A DNA stretch of 64,000 bases, from contig OZ024936.1 of NCBI GenBank assembly GCA_964017235.1, positions 94,710,537 through 94,774,536 of the forward strand, written 5' to 3'. A model generated the notes under the pieces. That model made no database searches. It was not told the DNA's origin and saw only the letters and a program-made list of their open reading frames with translations. Position 1 is the first letter of the stretch. Each line of letters opens with the position of its first letter. The position numbers and the translations under genes are program-made. Origin of the DNA: Sabellastarte sp. h YS-2021 (taxonomy: Eukaryota > Annelida > Polychaeta > Sabellida > Sabellidae). Below are positions 9,836-19,072 of this stretch, piece after piece.

Positions 9836-10744
9836 AACCATCACCACTTAGTATTCCTTATCCCAAAGAGGAAAGGGAATTGAGGTTAGTGCGTTTGGTG
9901 AGGAATTCACAGAGGATACCGTTTGTGGATTCTCACTTCCACCTTGATCGTGTGAAGCAGCAAAGTAGAATGGAGGATCTAGAGGAGATACTGGCTAACG
10001 GGCCAATCCCACAAACCCCAATGAAATTGGAAGCTGCAATAGCCAAAAAGGCGGGATTTGTCCAAGGATCGACGGTTGTTTTTTACTTTCGGGGTGCATC
10101 CAAAACGTGCTCACAAAGTAACCCCTGAAGAGATGAAAGCGGTGAAAGAAGTTATTTTGAAGGAACCAAAGTGTGTGGGAATTGGTGAGATGGGTTACGA
10201 CCTAACTGATGGTTGTAGTGTACATCTTGACAAGCAAATGAAGGTGTTCAAAGAGCAGCTGAGACATTACGCCAGCAAGGAGTTATGGTCAACTGTCATG
10301 GTTATTCACTGCCGAGACAGTGTGGACTCCAAGAAAGCCACAGATTTATGCTTGGACACCATGGGAAGTCAGTTATTCTCTAAACACCGTGGTTCTTATA
10401 GAATTCATGTGCATTGCTTCAACGGGGGAATGAAAGAAAAGGACACCTGGTTGGCTCAATACCCAACAGCCATGTTTGGATTCACTGGACTGTTGCTAGG
10501 TAGTGAGTGTCATCCCGAGCTAGAAGAAGTGGTACGATCTCTGGAGCCAACCAAGATTCTCCTGGAGTCAGATTCTCCCCATTTACTCCCCCCAGCATTT
10601 AAAACCGAGAAGTTCAACACTCCTTATGGAATCGATGAAGTCACTCGTAGGATAGCTTTTTTGCGTGGGAAAACTGTCAGGGAGATTTTAGATCTCAGCT
10701 CCTTCAACGCGAAAAGGGTCTATGGAAAAATACAGATTCTGTAG
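9832..10744 (+). pseudogene. TatD-family metal-dependent nuclease domain (TATDN2-like)
   Basis: TatD proteins are TIM-barrel metal-dependent hydrolases acting as DNases; TATDN2 has been linked to RNA/R-loop cleavage. The usual ligands can be seen in order: HFH in FVDSHFHLD (about 9925-9950), the FGVHP strand (about 10090), Glu in GIGEMGYD (about 10180), His in VIHCRD (about 10300), His in VHCFNGG (about 10410) and Asp in LLESDSPHL (about 10560). The domain lies in two frames, 9832-10128 and 10058-10744, with a shift around 10045-10060. No stop interrupts the second part. It lies between integrase and the putative LTR, in env position. It could instead be a neighbouring host gene or pseudogene, but the short 117-nt spacing and the splice acceptor favour element membership. 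Confidence 0.75.
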
Positions 10745-10751
10745 GAGAAAA

Positions 10752-10785
10752 ATATTCAGCAGGCAGTTTACCACTTGCTGAATAT
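10752..10785 (+). other. 10-bp inverted repeat just after the TatD stop
   Basis: ATATTCAGCA (10752-10761) is exactly complementary to TGCTGAATAT (10776-10785) with a 14-nt loop. It is 10 nt downstream of the TAG and could be a 3' hairpin near the polypurine tract/LTR boundary. No function is assigned. Confidence 0.5.
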
Positions 10786-10789
10786 GACT

Positions 10790-11183
10790 TAGAAGATGGG
10801 CCGGGAGGTGAAGACACTGCCATAAGCGTGACAAGTGCCGTCAATGTGTTTGTCATGATACCAAGCTTCTCGTTGACGGAGGAGAGTGTAGTGAATCGCG
10901 GGCGGAGATGATCTCGCCGTTAGAATAGCCACTTGCAAACGGCAATATAAAAGGTGAAGGTCGTCCTGACAACGAGAGATCCAATACCAAGTATCGAGAG
11001 TAGTAGTTTGAAATGCCGCCATTTTACAAAGACATTGTAGTTAGAAGAAATATTACAGACAGATAGTTGTGTAGAAAGGAAATATATAAAGAGAAAGACA
11101 TTTATAAAGGACGTTTGTATCATCAGTGTACCACCAAGTGTCCAGAGAAGTGGGATCCTGCAAACAGTGACTGGTGAGTTACA
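10790..11183 (+). promoter_or_regulatory. Putative 3' LTR with TATA box
   Basis: Follows a purine-rich stretch after the last ORF. Contains a TATA-like AATATAAAAGG (about 10942-10952), a YY1-like GCCGCCATTTT (11015-11025) and, close to the right end, a good splice donor context ACTG/GTGAGT (about 11168-11177). The proposed end TTACA at 11183 is a guess from the CA rule; an alternative end is at the CAAACA near 11165. Without the 5' LTR neither boundary nor target-site duplication can be confirmed. Confidence 0.35.
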
Positions 11184-11404
11184 ATACTATTTAAATAATC
11201 TTCTCATTCAACATTTAAATTATAACTGATAGACATTTGATTATATGGCAATGAAATCTGTGTGTATGCTCTCTTGCACACAAGTTGGTAAATGTTTATC
11301 TGACTGAATTCCTCCATGATTAGGGCCAGTTCATAGTGGCTTGGCTGAACACTTAACATGATAATCCTCTGTCATTGTACCCTAAAACATTCTTTTTGAC
11401 TGCC
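11184..11404. other. Unassigned spacer
   Basis: AT-rich; no gene or repeat recognised. Confidence 0.5.
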
Positions 11405-12071
11405 ACAGGGATTGGTTTGGTGTTGATGGCACTGTGTCGAGGTGGATCAAATCCTATCTTAAACAACACAAAAAGAAGGTTAAATTGTGTAATATCTTTT
11501 TGGATGCCTTCTCACTACCCTATGGTGTACCCAAGGGCTCTGTCCTGGGTCCCCTCCTTTTCACCCTTTACACCACCCCCTTTAGTAACATTATTTCCAG
11601 TTTCAATGTCACCCACCATCTGTATGCTGATGACATCCAAGTATATCTAGAACTTGACCATAGGAAATTTGATTCCAGTTTTGCTGAGCTCACTGAGTGT
11701 CTTACTTGTGTTCAAAAGTGGATGGATGGTGTGAAACTGAAACTCAACCCAGAGAAAACAGAATTCATGATCATTGGTGATAGACAAGCCAGAGAGTCCC
11801 TCATACAAAAATTTCCGACCTAGCTTCTTAGAAATTCTATCTGCCCTGCCGATGTAGTTAAGAACCTAGGTATTATTTTTGACTCTGGAAACACTTTCAC
11901 AAGTCATATAACTAAGGTTTGCCATGCCTGCTACTATCACCTCAATGAACAAAAATGCATCCACAATTTCCTCAGTGTAGAGACTACAGCCCTGCTTAAA
12001 AACTCAATGTTTAGGAGTCAGATTGACTACTGCAATTCCCTACTCTATGGTGTAAATAAAAACACTGTAGA
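11405..12071 (+). pseudogene. LINE reverse-transcriptase fragment (CR1/L2/Jockey-like)
   Basis: One frame reads through RT blocks: DGTVSRWIKSYL (about 11425), VPKGSVLGPLLF (about 11530), the catalytic YADD (about 11620) and LKLNPEKTEF (about 11745), then after a TAG at 11821-11823 continues in the same frame through VKNLGIIFDS and QIDYCNSLLYGV (about 12018-12053). These blocks are standard for LINE RT thumb and post-RT regions. There is no 5' end or endonuclease; the 3' side is cut by a SINE. A dead fragment. Confidence 0.85.
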
Positions 12072-12072
12072 T

Positions 12073-12299
12073 TTTATTTATTTATTTGGGGTTTTACGTT
12101 GCTTTCAACACTGTACAGGTCATGTCACGACGGGTAGTTTTATGGGCAGAGGAAACCAGTACATACAGTTGGTCAACCCTCTGTACTGTAATTTGCTGAT
12201 CAACGGCAAGCAATTATCAGCTTTCCCACTTGAGGTCGGGCCGGAAACTCCGATCTCACAGGTGGGAGGCAAGAGTGTTACCACTCTGCCACCGTGGGA
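12073..12299 (-). mobile_element. tRNA-headed SINE (copy 2, minus orientation)
   Basis: Reads on the minus strand from the head (GGTGGCAGAGTGG, right end) to the tail (TAAAACCCCAAATAAATAAAT, left end). It interrupts the LINE RT fragment, so it is younger than that LINE. I did not find a convincing target-site duplication. Confidence 0.85.
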
Positions 12300-12354
12300 G
12301 ATGGACTACAGATAGTTCAATGGAACCAGAATCTCTTTTAAATAGATTACACTT

Positions 12355-12480
12355 TCAATAAAACTAACACAGATAAGTGAGTAAAGGATGGAAGATATTG
12401 ACTACAGCATCCAAAAATTTTTTATATATCATGTTAATTGCACTTTAGCTGAATATCACTCAAGTAGTTTTCACGCTTGA
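12355..12480. repeat. Old dispersed repeat, also at 49265-49470
   Basis: Shares the blocks AAAGGA.G.GGA.GA.AGATATTGA, CATCCAA and TGCT/GCTGAATATCACT with 49265-49470. Diverged, no coding. Family unknown. Confidence 0.4.
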
Positions 12481-12545
12481 TGTGATTATCTAATTGCACT
12501 TATAATTAAGGGCTATGAAAGTACTCTTATTGCATTACATTTTGT

Positions 12546-12610
12546 TTTTTAACCTGGTGGCCGACTTGCCCAGGGCCAAGTTTTTAGAAGGATGATCTGC
12601 GGAGGGACGT
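12546..12610. repeat. Half of a foldback element (family C terminus)
   Basis: Contains AACCTGGTGGCCGACTTG and CCAGGGCCAAGTTTTTAG, matching the terminal region of the 26609-27217 foldback element. The other terminus is not seen here. Confidence 0.45.
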
Positions 12611-12713
12611 TTTCAATGGTTTGGGCCTTACCCCAAGAACAGATTACATTCTTTAATTGCTACGGTTGCTGATGCATATACCAGCTACCTGAAATATAGC
12701 ATATCATAATAAG

Positions 12714-12929
12714 GATCAGGATTCTTTTGTTTCTCTCTATATTACTCCACTAGCCAAAACTAAATTCATGTCCTTGAAGTATCATCACTGTGATGATAAC
12801 AGATTTACTGATTTATCTCATTCACACGCATGCTTAGACTATATAAAAACCGCATCTGTCCATTTATGGACAAACTTGAACAAACTGAAAATAAATCCTA
12901 AACTTGTAGTGACAGAAATGTGTAAGTAA
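12714..12929 (+). pseudogene. LINE RT remnant (second fragment)
   Basis: A 71-codon open stretch aligns by eye to the RT palm of CR1/L2-type LINEs: SLYITPLAKTKF, then a decayed YADD region (YHHCDDNRFTDLS) and TNLNKLKINPKLVVTEM, the usual WM..N.LKLN..KTE block. It repeats blocks already present at 11.6 kb, so it is a separate insertion. Confidence 0.65.
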
Positions 12930-13405
12930 TTTCACCTCATGCACCCACCAATATTCTTGTCAAAGAATTTCAAGCTGTGGATACAATAATAAACTGTAGA
13001 TGTTTGGGATCACTCTTACGTCATTATCAGAAAGATATACTTAGAAGATTATACAGTCTGTAATGACATTATTTTCTATAAAGAGGGTTAGTTGTTCTAA
13101 AGGGTATAGAACACAGTGACGTAATGTAATTTACACTTTATAGCACTTAATTTTAATGCATTAACATTTGAGTACATTTAAGTTCGTTGTTCTCCTGAAG
13201 AGGCATTTTCTTGATTTTACTCATGAAGGTTGAAAATGGAACCGCAGTTGACATGTCTCCTGAGGCAAAGATCAGCTGAGCCATTTTTCTTGATCCTTAT
13301 GATCTTGAGCTGATTTTTCACTCAGCTTGATGTGTTAGTGAATACAGGCCCAAGTAAATGGCCAAATAAATAAAATAATTAACATTTATCTTGTATTTTT
13401 TGTAG

Positions 13406-13527
13406 ATTTTAAGGCCTTCTTGATCAAAACTGCCATGTTTGGATTTATGAACTTCACTTTGAATGGGGACGGATTAAAAGGCATCTTTTTTCAAAATTCT
13501 GGAATTGCAGAGTGGGGATTTCTGTAA
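13406..13527 (+). CDS. Possible terminal exon, unidentified protein
   Basis: A pyrimidine-rich acceptor TTGTATTTTTTGTAG ends at 13405. The reading frame starting at 13408 is open for 39 codons with balanced composition (for example FKAFLIKTAMFGFMNF) and ends at TAA 13525-13527. No match recognised, no partner exon located; could be chance. Confidence 0.2.
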
Positions 13528-14606
13528 ACCTTTTATTTTTAAGAAAGTGTAATATGTAAATAGCTGGGCAGGGAAAGGGGGAGTGTAGATCAGTACACTG
13601 TGGATGAATTGAAAATTGAACTGCACTTTGGCAAAGGCTGTTTACTAAACTACATTTACAATATGGTCTTTGGAATATAAGAAAAGAATTTATTTAGAAG
13701 AATTTATATATATAAGTAATGGTCAATTTTTCAAACCAAAAAGTCACCTGTTTATATGTAATTGTGTACATTTTGTTAAATAATTATTTGAAACCAATTA
13801 ACATAATTCCACAAAGGCAGTACCTTTACCACTATCCTCTTACTTACTTCTTTGTGATTGATCTCAAACCAGGCGAGAGAGATTCCACCCTTTTCTGGTT
13901 TACCTACTTGAGAATTAACTATCAGTCAATACTCCACAAAGAATTAGAGCAAAACTTAATGCGTTCTACATGTATCATGCTGTATCAAATTTTATAACAA
14001 TTCTGTCTACTCAAATTATGGGTACCTGTGTTTAAAGATACCTTTGCACATTTTTTTCATTGTATGTCATTTAGGAAGTTTCCTATTGTACCATTAAATT
14101 ATGAATAACGAAGATTATTATTACTGTGGTCAAAAAAGTAGTCTTGAAAGTGTAAAAGGTCCAAATATTCAAAATTATGACTTTTTATTAATTTTTTTTT
14201 TTAATTTTTGTTTATAAAAATTTTATAAAGCCGAGAGGAGTCTTCTTTCTAGTATTGTTGATAGTGTGCATAACTGCTCAAAAATTAATGGAGATCAGAA
14301 AAGAAAAATCTATGAAACTAAAAATAATATACCCCACAACTTGTTTTGTGTACTGAAACACATTTATGAAGATGTGTGTATTTCTGTGTGAAATCTGTCC
14401 TCAGTTGAACTACCTCACTGTAGATACTGCACAGTGATCCTGTTTATCTCAGTACACTGCTCTATGTTTACACAAGTCCCCCTTCTTGTGTTTTAACAAA
14501 CATTAAAACTAATATGCAAGTTTTATGTTATAAAGATTTAAAAAAAAATGAAAAAAAAACTTTGTGGACAAAATGCTTATAATTCCTATGGATTTAAAAG
14601 TTAGTC
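13528..14606. other. Noncoding AT-rich stretch with one old repeat
   Basis: Around 13900-14040 the blocks AGAATTAACTATCAGTCAAT and CTCAAATTATGGGTAC match the 300-bp repeat at 32.2-32.5 kb (diverged copy). Otherwise poly-A/T tracts and nothing coding. Confidence 0.45.
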
Positions 14607-14622
14607 TTAATGATCTATGGCT

Positions 14623-14821
14623 CGCCTCTCACCTCTGAGGCCGGGGTTCTATTCCCGGCATGGCCTCAAGTGGGAAAGCTGGTAGTTGCTTGCCGTTGGT
14701 CGGTAGTTTACAGAACCCTAACGAACTGTATGTACTGGTTTCCTCTGCCCTTCCAACTACCCGTCATGATATGACCTGTACACTGTTGAAAGCGACGTAA
14801 AACCCCAAATAAATGAATGAA
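14623..14821 (+). mobile_element. tRNA-headed SINE, 5' truncated (copy 3)
   Basis: Begins inside the tRNA-like head and ends in CCCCAAATAAATGAATGAA. Flanked by a perfect 16-bp target-site duplication TTAATGATCTATGGCT at 14607-14622 and 14822-14837. The 5' truncation with intact TSD indicates target-primed insertion. Confidence 0.9.
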
Positions 14822-14837
14822 TTAATGATCTATGGCT

Positions 14838-16139
14838 AAAAGTATGAGTTCTGATGATGCATATGGTCACAGGAACTTTCATGGACTTTTAAAACTCTGT
14901 TGCTTTGAACTACAAAAATCTCATAATGCGTTTGAGGAAACATGTTCAGAAAGTGGTAAAGATACTAGGCCCTAGCTGATTTATTTATTGTAAATTAGTG
15001 AAAGACAAAGAAATAAGAACTAAAATTTTGCAAAATTTTTACTTCAATATTGTAAACTTAACTTTTATTTTTTACATGTAGAACCAAGGATAACAGTTTT
15101 ATTGATGACTGGTCTGATCACATCTAGTTCAATAATAGCACCAAATATATTAAAAGTACTTAGGGTGGCTGCCCATCAGTAATTAGTTCCCAGTTTATAT
15201 CTGAAGTTATGGGAGGTAGCTGAATAGGGTTTAAAAGGACATAATTAAGAATCTGTAATAACATTTTTTCATTTTATTTTCATTCATTTAAACTTACATT
15301 AAATAACCATAAGTTTGTGTCATCTCTTCACCACTGTGTTTAATTTTTTCATGAGCTGAACTTAGCCATAGTGTTGTTGTTTCACAATCTTGCAACATAG
15401 ATACAATCTATATATCAGTCCAGGGAAGGCCCGCCCATAGCTCACACTTAAGTAACATAGTTAAATACATACCAAGGGGTTGGAGAAGAGCCTTTTATTT
15501 ACACATACATAATACGTAACATGTACATTAACATTAGTGGGTTAAAATCTAATACATTACTTGACAATAATTGACAATAAAGGCCCCACATGTAATAACA
15601 TTAAAGATGCAATAGAATTAAAAGACAAACATGTATATGGTAAAATAGATATAATACTGAACCCCTTTTTGGGGTACGACTTAAAATGTAAAGATAACCT
15701 GTGAAAAGGTGTACTAAAACTAAATAACATGTAAAGAGCTGTAATGGAGAGATGCAGAGGATGGAAGGTGGGAAGCTTTTCTTCACACAAACTTCATAAA
15801 AGTGAAAGGGGGGGGACCTCAACACAGTGCTTAAATAAGGCACAGTTTGGCGGGAAAGGTGTCACTGTTCATTAGTGTTTAACTTACACACAAGAAACTA
15901 TAATTCTGGCTGACACCTGTTGACATACAAACTAATGCCCTGACCACTGTTCGGTAGTGGTAACTTTGACAAAATAGACTTCATATATGGTTGACACTTG
16001 TTGCAATACAGACCAATGACCTCCCTGGACTGAGAGGTTGTGACAATGCAGCAACAAACATACTCAAAAGCAAACTTTCACCCCCTAAAATTTGTTAAAA
16101 TTCAAGTGGTAGAATTTTCATCAAATTCCAATGCCAATC
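14838..16139. other. Noncoding stretch
   Basis: No gene found. A diverged two-copy repeat of about 40 bp sits at 15909-15948 and 15990-16030 (GCTGACACCTGTTG / GTTGACACTTGTTG). The rest is AT-rich single-copy-looking DNA. Confidence 0.4.
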
Positions 16140-16285
16140 ACAATACAATTTCAGACAGTATTGTAAGTAATACAAAATAAGGCAATTTTACTACAAAATA
16201 AGTCTGTAATATGAAATAAGTCAAAAATTGATACAAAATAAGTGTGTCAGGTAATACAAAATAAGTCGTTGATACAAAATAAGCG
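16140..16285. repeat. Short irregular tandem of a TACAAAATAAG motif
   Basis: At least five occurrences of (GA)TACAAAATAAG or close variants separated by 15-30 nt. Low-complexity expansion, no known role. Confidence 0.6.
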
Positions 16286-16424
16286 AGCTCTGTATAGAGG
16301 GATTGTTTATCAGAGAGGAGATAACAAGATGTGTGTGTTACACATAACAGAGTGTGCTGGGAGGTGTTTTATGTGCATTCATCACAACTCTCTGTATATT
16401 TTCATATATATTCAAGTTAATTTT

Positions 16425-16975
16425 TGGCTGTCTCCTTTAAAGAATTCTTGGTGTGGGTGTTATACTGGTACAAAGTATATGGGAAGCTTGAGTTATGCTG
16501 ATGACATTTTTATTATTACCGCAAATCAAACACCTTCGTGGTTACAGTTACAGACGTGATAAATTTAGTTCTGTATTTAGTATATCATGTATATTTATCA
16601 AATCAGTCAACAGTGCTACTTATCTACGAGTCACTCCCAATATCAATGAAAATGGTTCTTGTGTAAACACATCGCTACAGCTTAAATGCTACTTTCCCCC
16701 AAGTGTCCCTGTGGATTAAATGCAAGTTATGATAAACATTGGGCATATATGGGATAATAACAGTAAATCTGTTAATACTTTCTTACATGCTTGTAGGAAA
16801 AGTATTAGATACATTCTATTTCTACCATACAAAAGTCAATCTATCTATTTGCCACTTAGATATTCAGTTACATAATCGTTTTCTAATTGTTTTACTAAGT
16901 TGGTTCATAATACTGAAATCAGGCATTAAAGTTAGGCTGTGGATTGGTAATAAATTGAAGTCAGTTGTCTGATAT
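16425..16975 (+). pseudogene. LINE RT and post-RT remnant
   Basis: SYADDIFIIT (about 16492-16521) is a RT catalytic block. Downstream, in other frames, come decayed post-RT motifs: NSATYLRVTP, ACRKSIRYILFLPYKSQSIY (about 16790-16850) and IQLHNRFLIVLLSWF (about 16862-16906), the typical Trp/Arg-rich C-terminal part of LINE pol. Several stops and frame changes. Long dead. Confidence 0.6.
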
Positions 16976-17397
16976 CATGCCATAGGCATATTAATTGGTA
17001 AATATATTAATATTGTAGACTGTGCACTGTTGAATGTACAAATAAGTAAATACTGTTTGTTTTTAACACCTTTTGTTGTTCCCAAAATGTTTCTGATTCA
17101 ATGTGTATGATCAACAAACCACTCACTTAATTTAACAATTATGCCAAGTGAACAGCTAGAGATATTATAAAGTAACTAACTGATTATGACTATTTCAAAG
17201 ATGATTGTGACTATTTCAAATAACATATTAGTAGTAACTACCCCACATTGTAAATCAAGTGTACTTTGTTAACTTCTATCCGATAAATTTTAAGCTTAGT
17301 GCCTCTAATATTAGAATGATTTTCAGTGCTTTGATTATCCGAGTGTGTTTTGAACAGCCAATTTTGACTGATTACAACATTGCACTTTTACTTGCAG

Positions 17398-17472
17398 GGT
17401 GATATACTGGAGAGAAATGTTATGGAACTTCTGAAACCAATGAAGGATGATTTTGCTGAATGCTTATTCTGA
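17398..17472 (+). CDS. Possible terminal exon, unidentified gene
   Basis: Acceptor CACTTTTACTTGCAG ends at 17397; the following frame encodes 24 residues (GDILERNVMELLKPMK...) and stops at TGA 17470-17472. An AATAAA at 17555-17560 could be its poly(A) signal. The helical, charged composition looks protein-like but I do not recognise it, and no upstream exon was located. Confidence 0.3.
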   Translation, partial: GDILERNVMELLKPMKDDFAECLF

Positions 17473-17938
17473 AGCTCAAAGAAAAGAAATGCAGCAAGTT
17501 TTCTGAGACAGCATTAGCTAAACCTTGAGCAAAACATGGTTTTAACATAGTAAAAATAAAGTTGAAAACATTGAAATAACCAGTAACTTAAGTTATAATG
17601 AAAAATCAATTTGGCAGTTCCAAGCTGCCATGGGCTTTTACCTTCATTTTCAAAACAAAATTTCTGAAATACTTATATTGATGTGATTTCACAGAAATAC
17701 TATGCTTTACTTATTACTTACAGTGAGTGCACACATGTACATTGTCGTGGAAGTTGTATTTACATGCTAATATTAATTATACACTCAAAAAAAATTAAAT
17801 TTTTAATGTCTCTGTCAGTGTTGTGTGTTTTACAGTTGAGTACCTAATTTGATGAGTTGTTGCCAAGTCAGAATTGGAAATGACTTGCAAATCCTACATA
17901 AGCCTTGAAAAAAAATGGATCAACAAATAATGAAATGG

Positions 17939-19072
17939 TCATTGAAGTAATTTGATATGGTACTCCATAAAGTCAAACCCATAACCTTCAAGTTCCCATT
18001 CTTTTATGTCTGTAACCTCAAACGTGGCACCAGAGGGGTATAAAAGTTCTTTTTCGTCATACTCTGACAGGTGAGCAACTTTACTTGGCCTCCACCAAGA
18101 GGACTGTCCATTATCAATTACAAATGATGCCTTAACAGCCTTCTTTCCATTATCCATGAAGTAAAAGCTAACTTTCTCTTCCAAGCTACTTGATGTAAAA
18201 GGCATCCAGGCAAACTTGGTGCCTATTTTATATTGCCTTGCTTGTTCTTTTGACAATGTTGTCCCCCTGTAAGAGGTTGCTGTGCTTGGGGGAATTGAGT
18301 TCCAGAAAAGCAAAATTATCTGAAGAAACAAAGTATAGGCTGCCAAGTACAGACAATCATTCACTGGTCTGTTAGCATGTGATTCCCTCAAAGCAGCATT
18401 AACCATCCGATAAATGTTGTTGCCTGTGTAAATTTCAACAATTTTCCTCTTTAAGCTGTCAAGGTTAATGGCCTTTAGAATTTCTATAGCAGCATTGTAA
18501 TCAAATGGACGCAGGCAATCAGCAATTCTTTGTTGGGCATATTTCCAATCAGCCTCTAGCAGTTGGTTAATTTTTTTACACATTTCAACCAGGTCTGTAT
18601 ATTCAATGTCCAGCGGCTGTAGCTTCTTTGGATCCAGATATGATGCAGCAATTTGATAATAGTATATTGCACTTTCGGGAAGTGAGTCATTTTCTAACAC
18701 AAGGAAAGTTTCTTCTTTCAGGTCAAGTTTTTCTTGCAGTAGCTGGAGGCAATTGCTCTTTCTGTCTTTTGCCAATTCTACAGGGGTTTTTCCATTTCTT
18801 TTTTTAGAACATCTGTCTTCTTTGGCCCTTATATTGATGTCACAGTTGGGATATGCGATAAGCTTTTTTATGACCTCACAGTTATCCCAGTAAACAGCTT
18901 GGTGAAGAACTGACCATCTACGTCCGTCTGGAATGCAATTTATAAGATAAACCTTCTTCCTGATGATGCCTAATGCTGTTTCAAAATCCCCATATTTTGC
19001 AGCTCGGGTCATTTTTTCGATATCATGTTTGTCCAGCTCCTGTCTTGTAGGTTGAGACACTACTTTAATTTG
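17939..19072 (-). CDS. ART gene, exon 3 (ankyrin + ART domain)
   Basis: Acceptor TTTAATTTTTAG precedes 19072 on the minus strand. The exon is open for 377 codons plus stop. It contains all the ankyrin and catalytic ART motifs and could be mistaken for an intronless gene, but no ATG occurs near its start, which supports upstream exons. Confidence 0.85.
   Translation of the reverse strand, partial: QIKVVSQPTRQELDKHDIEKMTRAAKYGDFETALGIIRKKVYLINCIPDGRRWSVLHQAVYWDNCEVIKKLIAYPNCDINIRAKEDRCSKKRNGKTPVELAKDRKSNCLQLLQEKLDLKEETFLVLENDSLPESAIYYYQIAASYLDPKKLQPLDIEYTDLVEMCKKINQLLEADWKYAQQRIADCLRPFDYNAAIEILKAINLDSLKRKIVEIYTGNNIYRMVNAALRESHANRPVNDCLYLAAYTLFLQIILLFWNSIPPSTATSYRGTTLSKEQARQYKIGTKFAWMPFTSSSLEEKVSFYFMDNGKKAVKASFVIDNGQSSWWRPSKVAHLSEYDEKELLYPSGATFEVTDIKEWELEGYGFDFMEYHIKLLQ

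Larger units (their letters stand above)
1..11183 (+). mobile_element. Ty3/gypsy LTR retroelement with partial tandem duplication and extra TatD ORF
   Basis: Order on the plus strand: partial upstream copy (gag C-terminus, protease, start of pol), then gag, protease, RT, RNase H, integrase, an extra ORF with a TatD nuclease domain, and a putative 3' LTR. The zinc knuckle, DTG protease, YLDD RT, RNase H, HHCC/DDE-type integrase and a C-terminal HHDRLKP (GPY/F-like) motif identify Ty3/gypsy. The 5' LTR is outside the window. Positions 1-1866 repeat at 3192-4804, apart from a SINE insertion, so a 2938-bp unit is tandemly duplicated without an LTR between copies. The right boundary is tentative. 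This copy carries several disabling changes, listed under its genes. Confidence 0.8.

Noticed and set aside
9832-10744. Bacterial contamination or horizontal transfer of tatD
   Set aside because: No ribosome-binding site or bacterial neighbours; base composition like the flanking element, and the N-terminal extension is of animal TATDN2 style.
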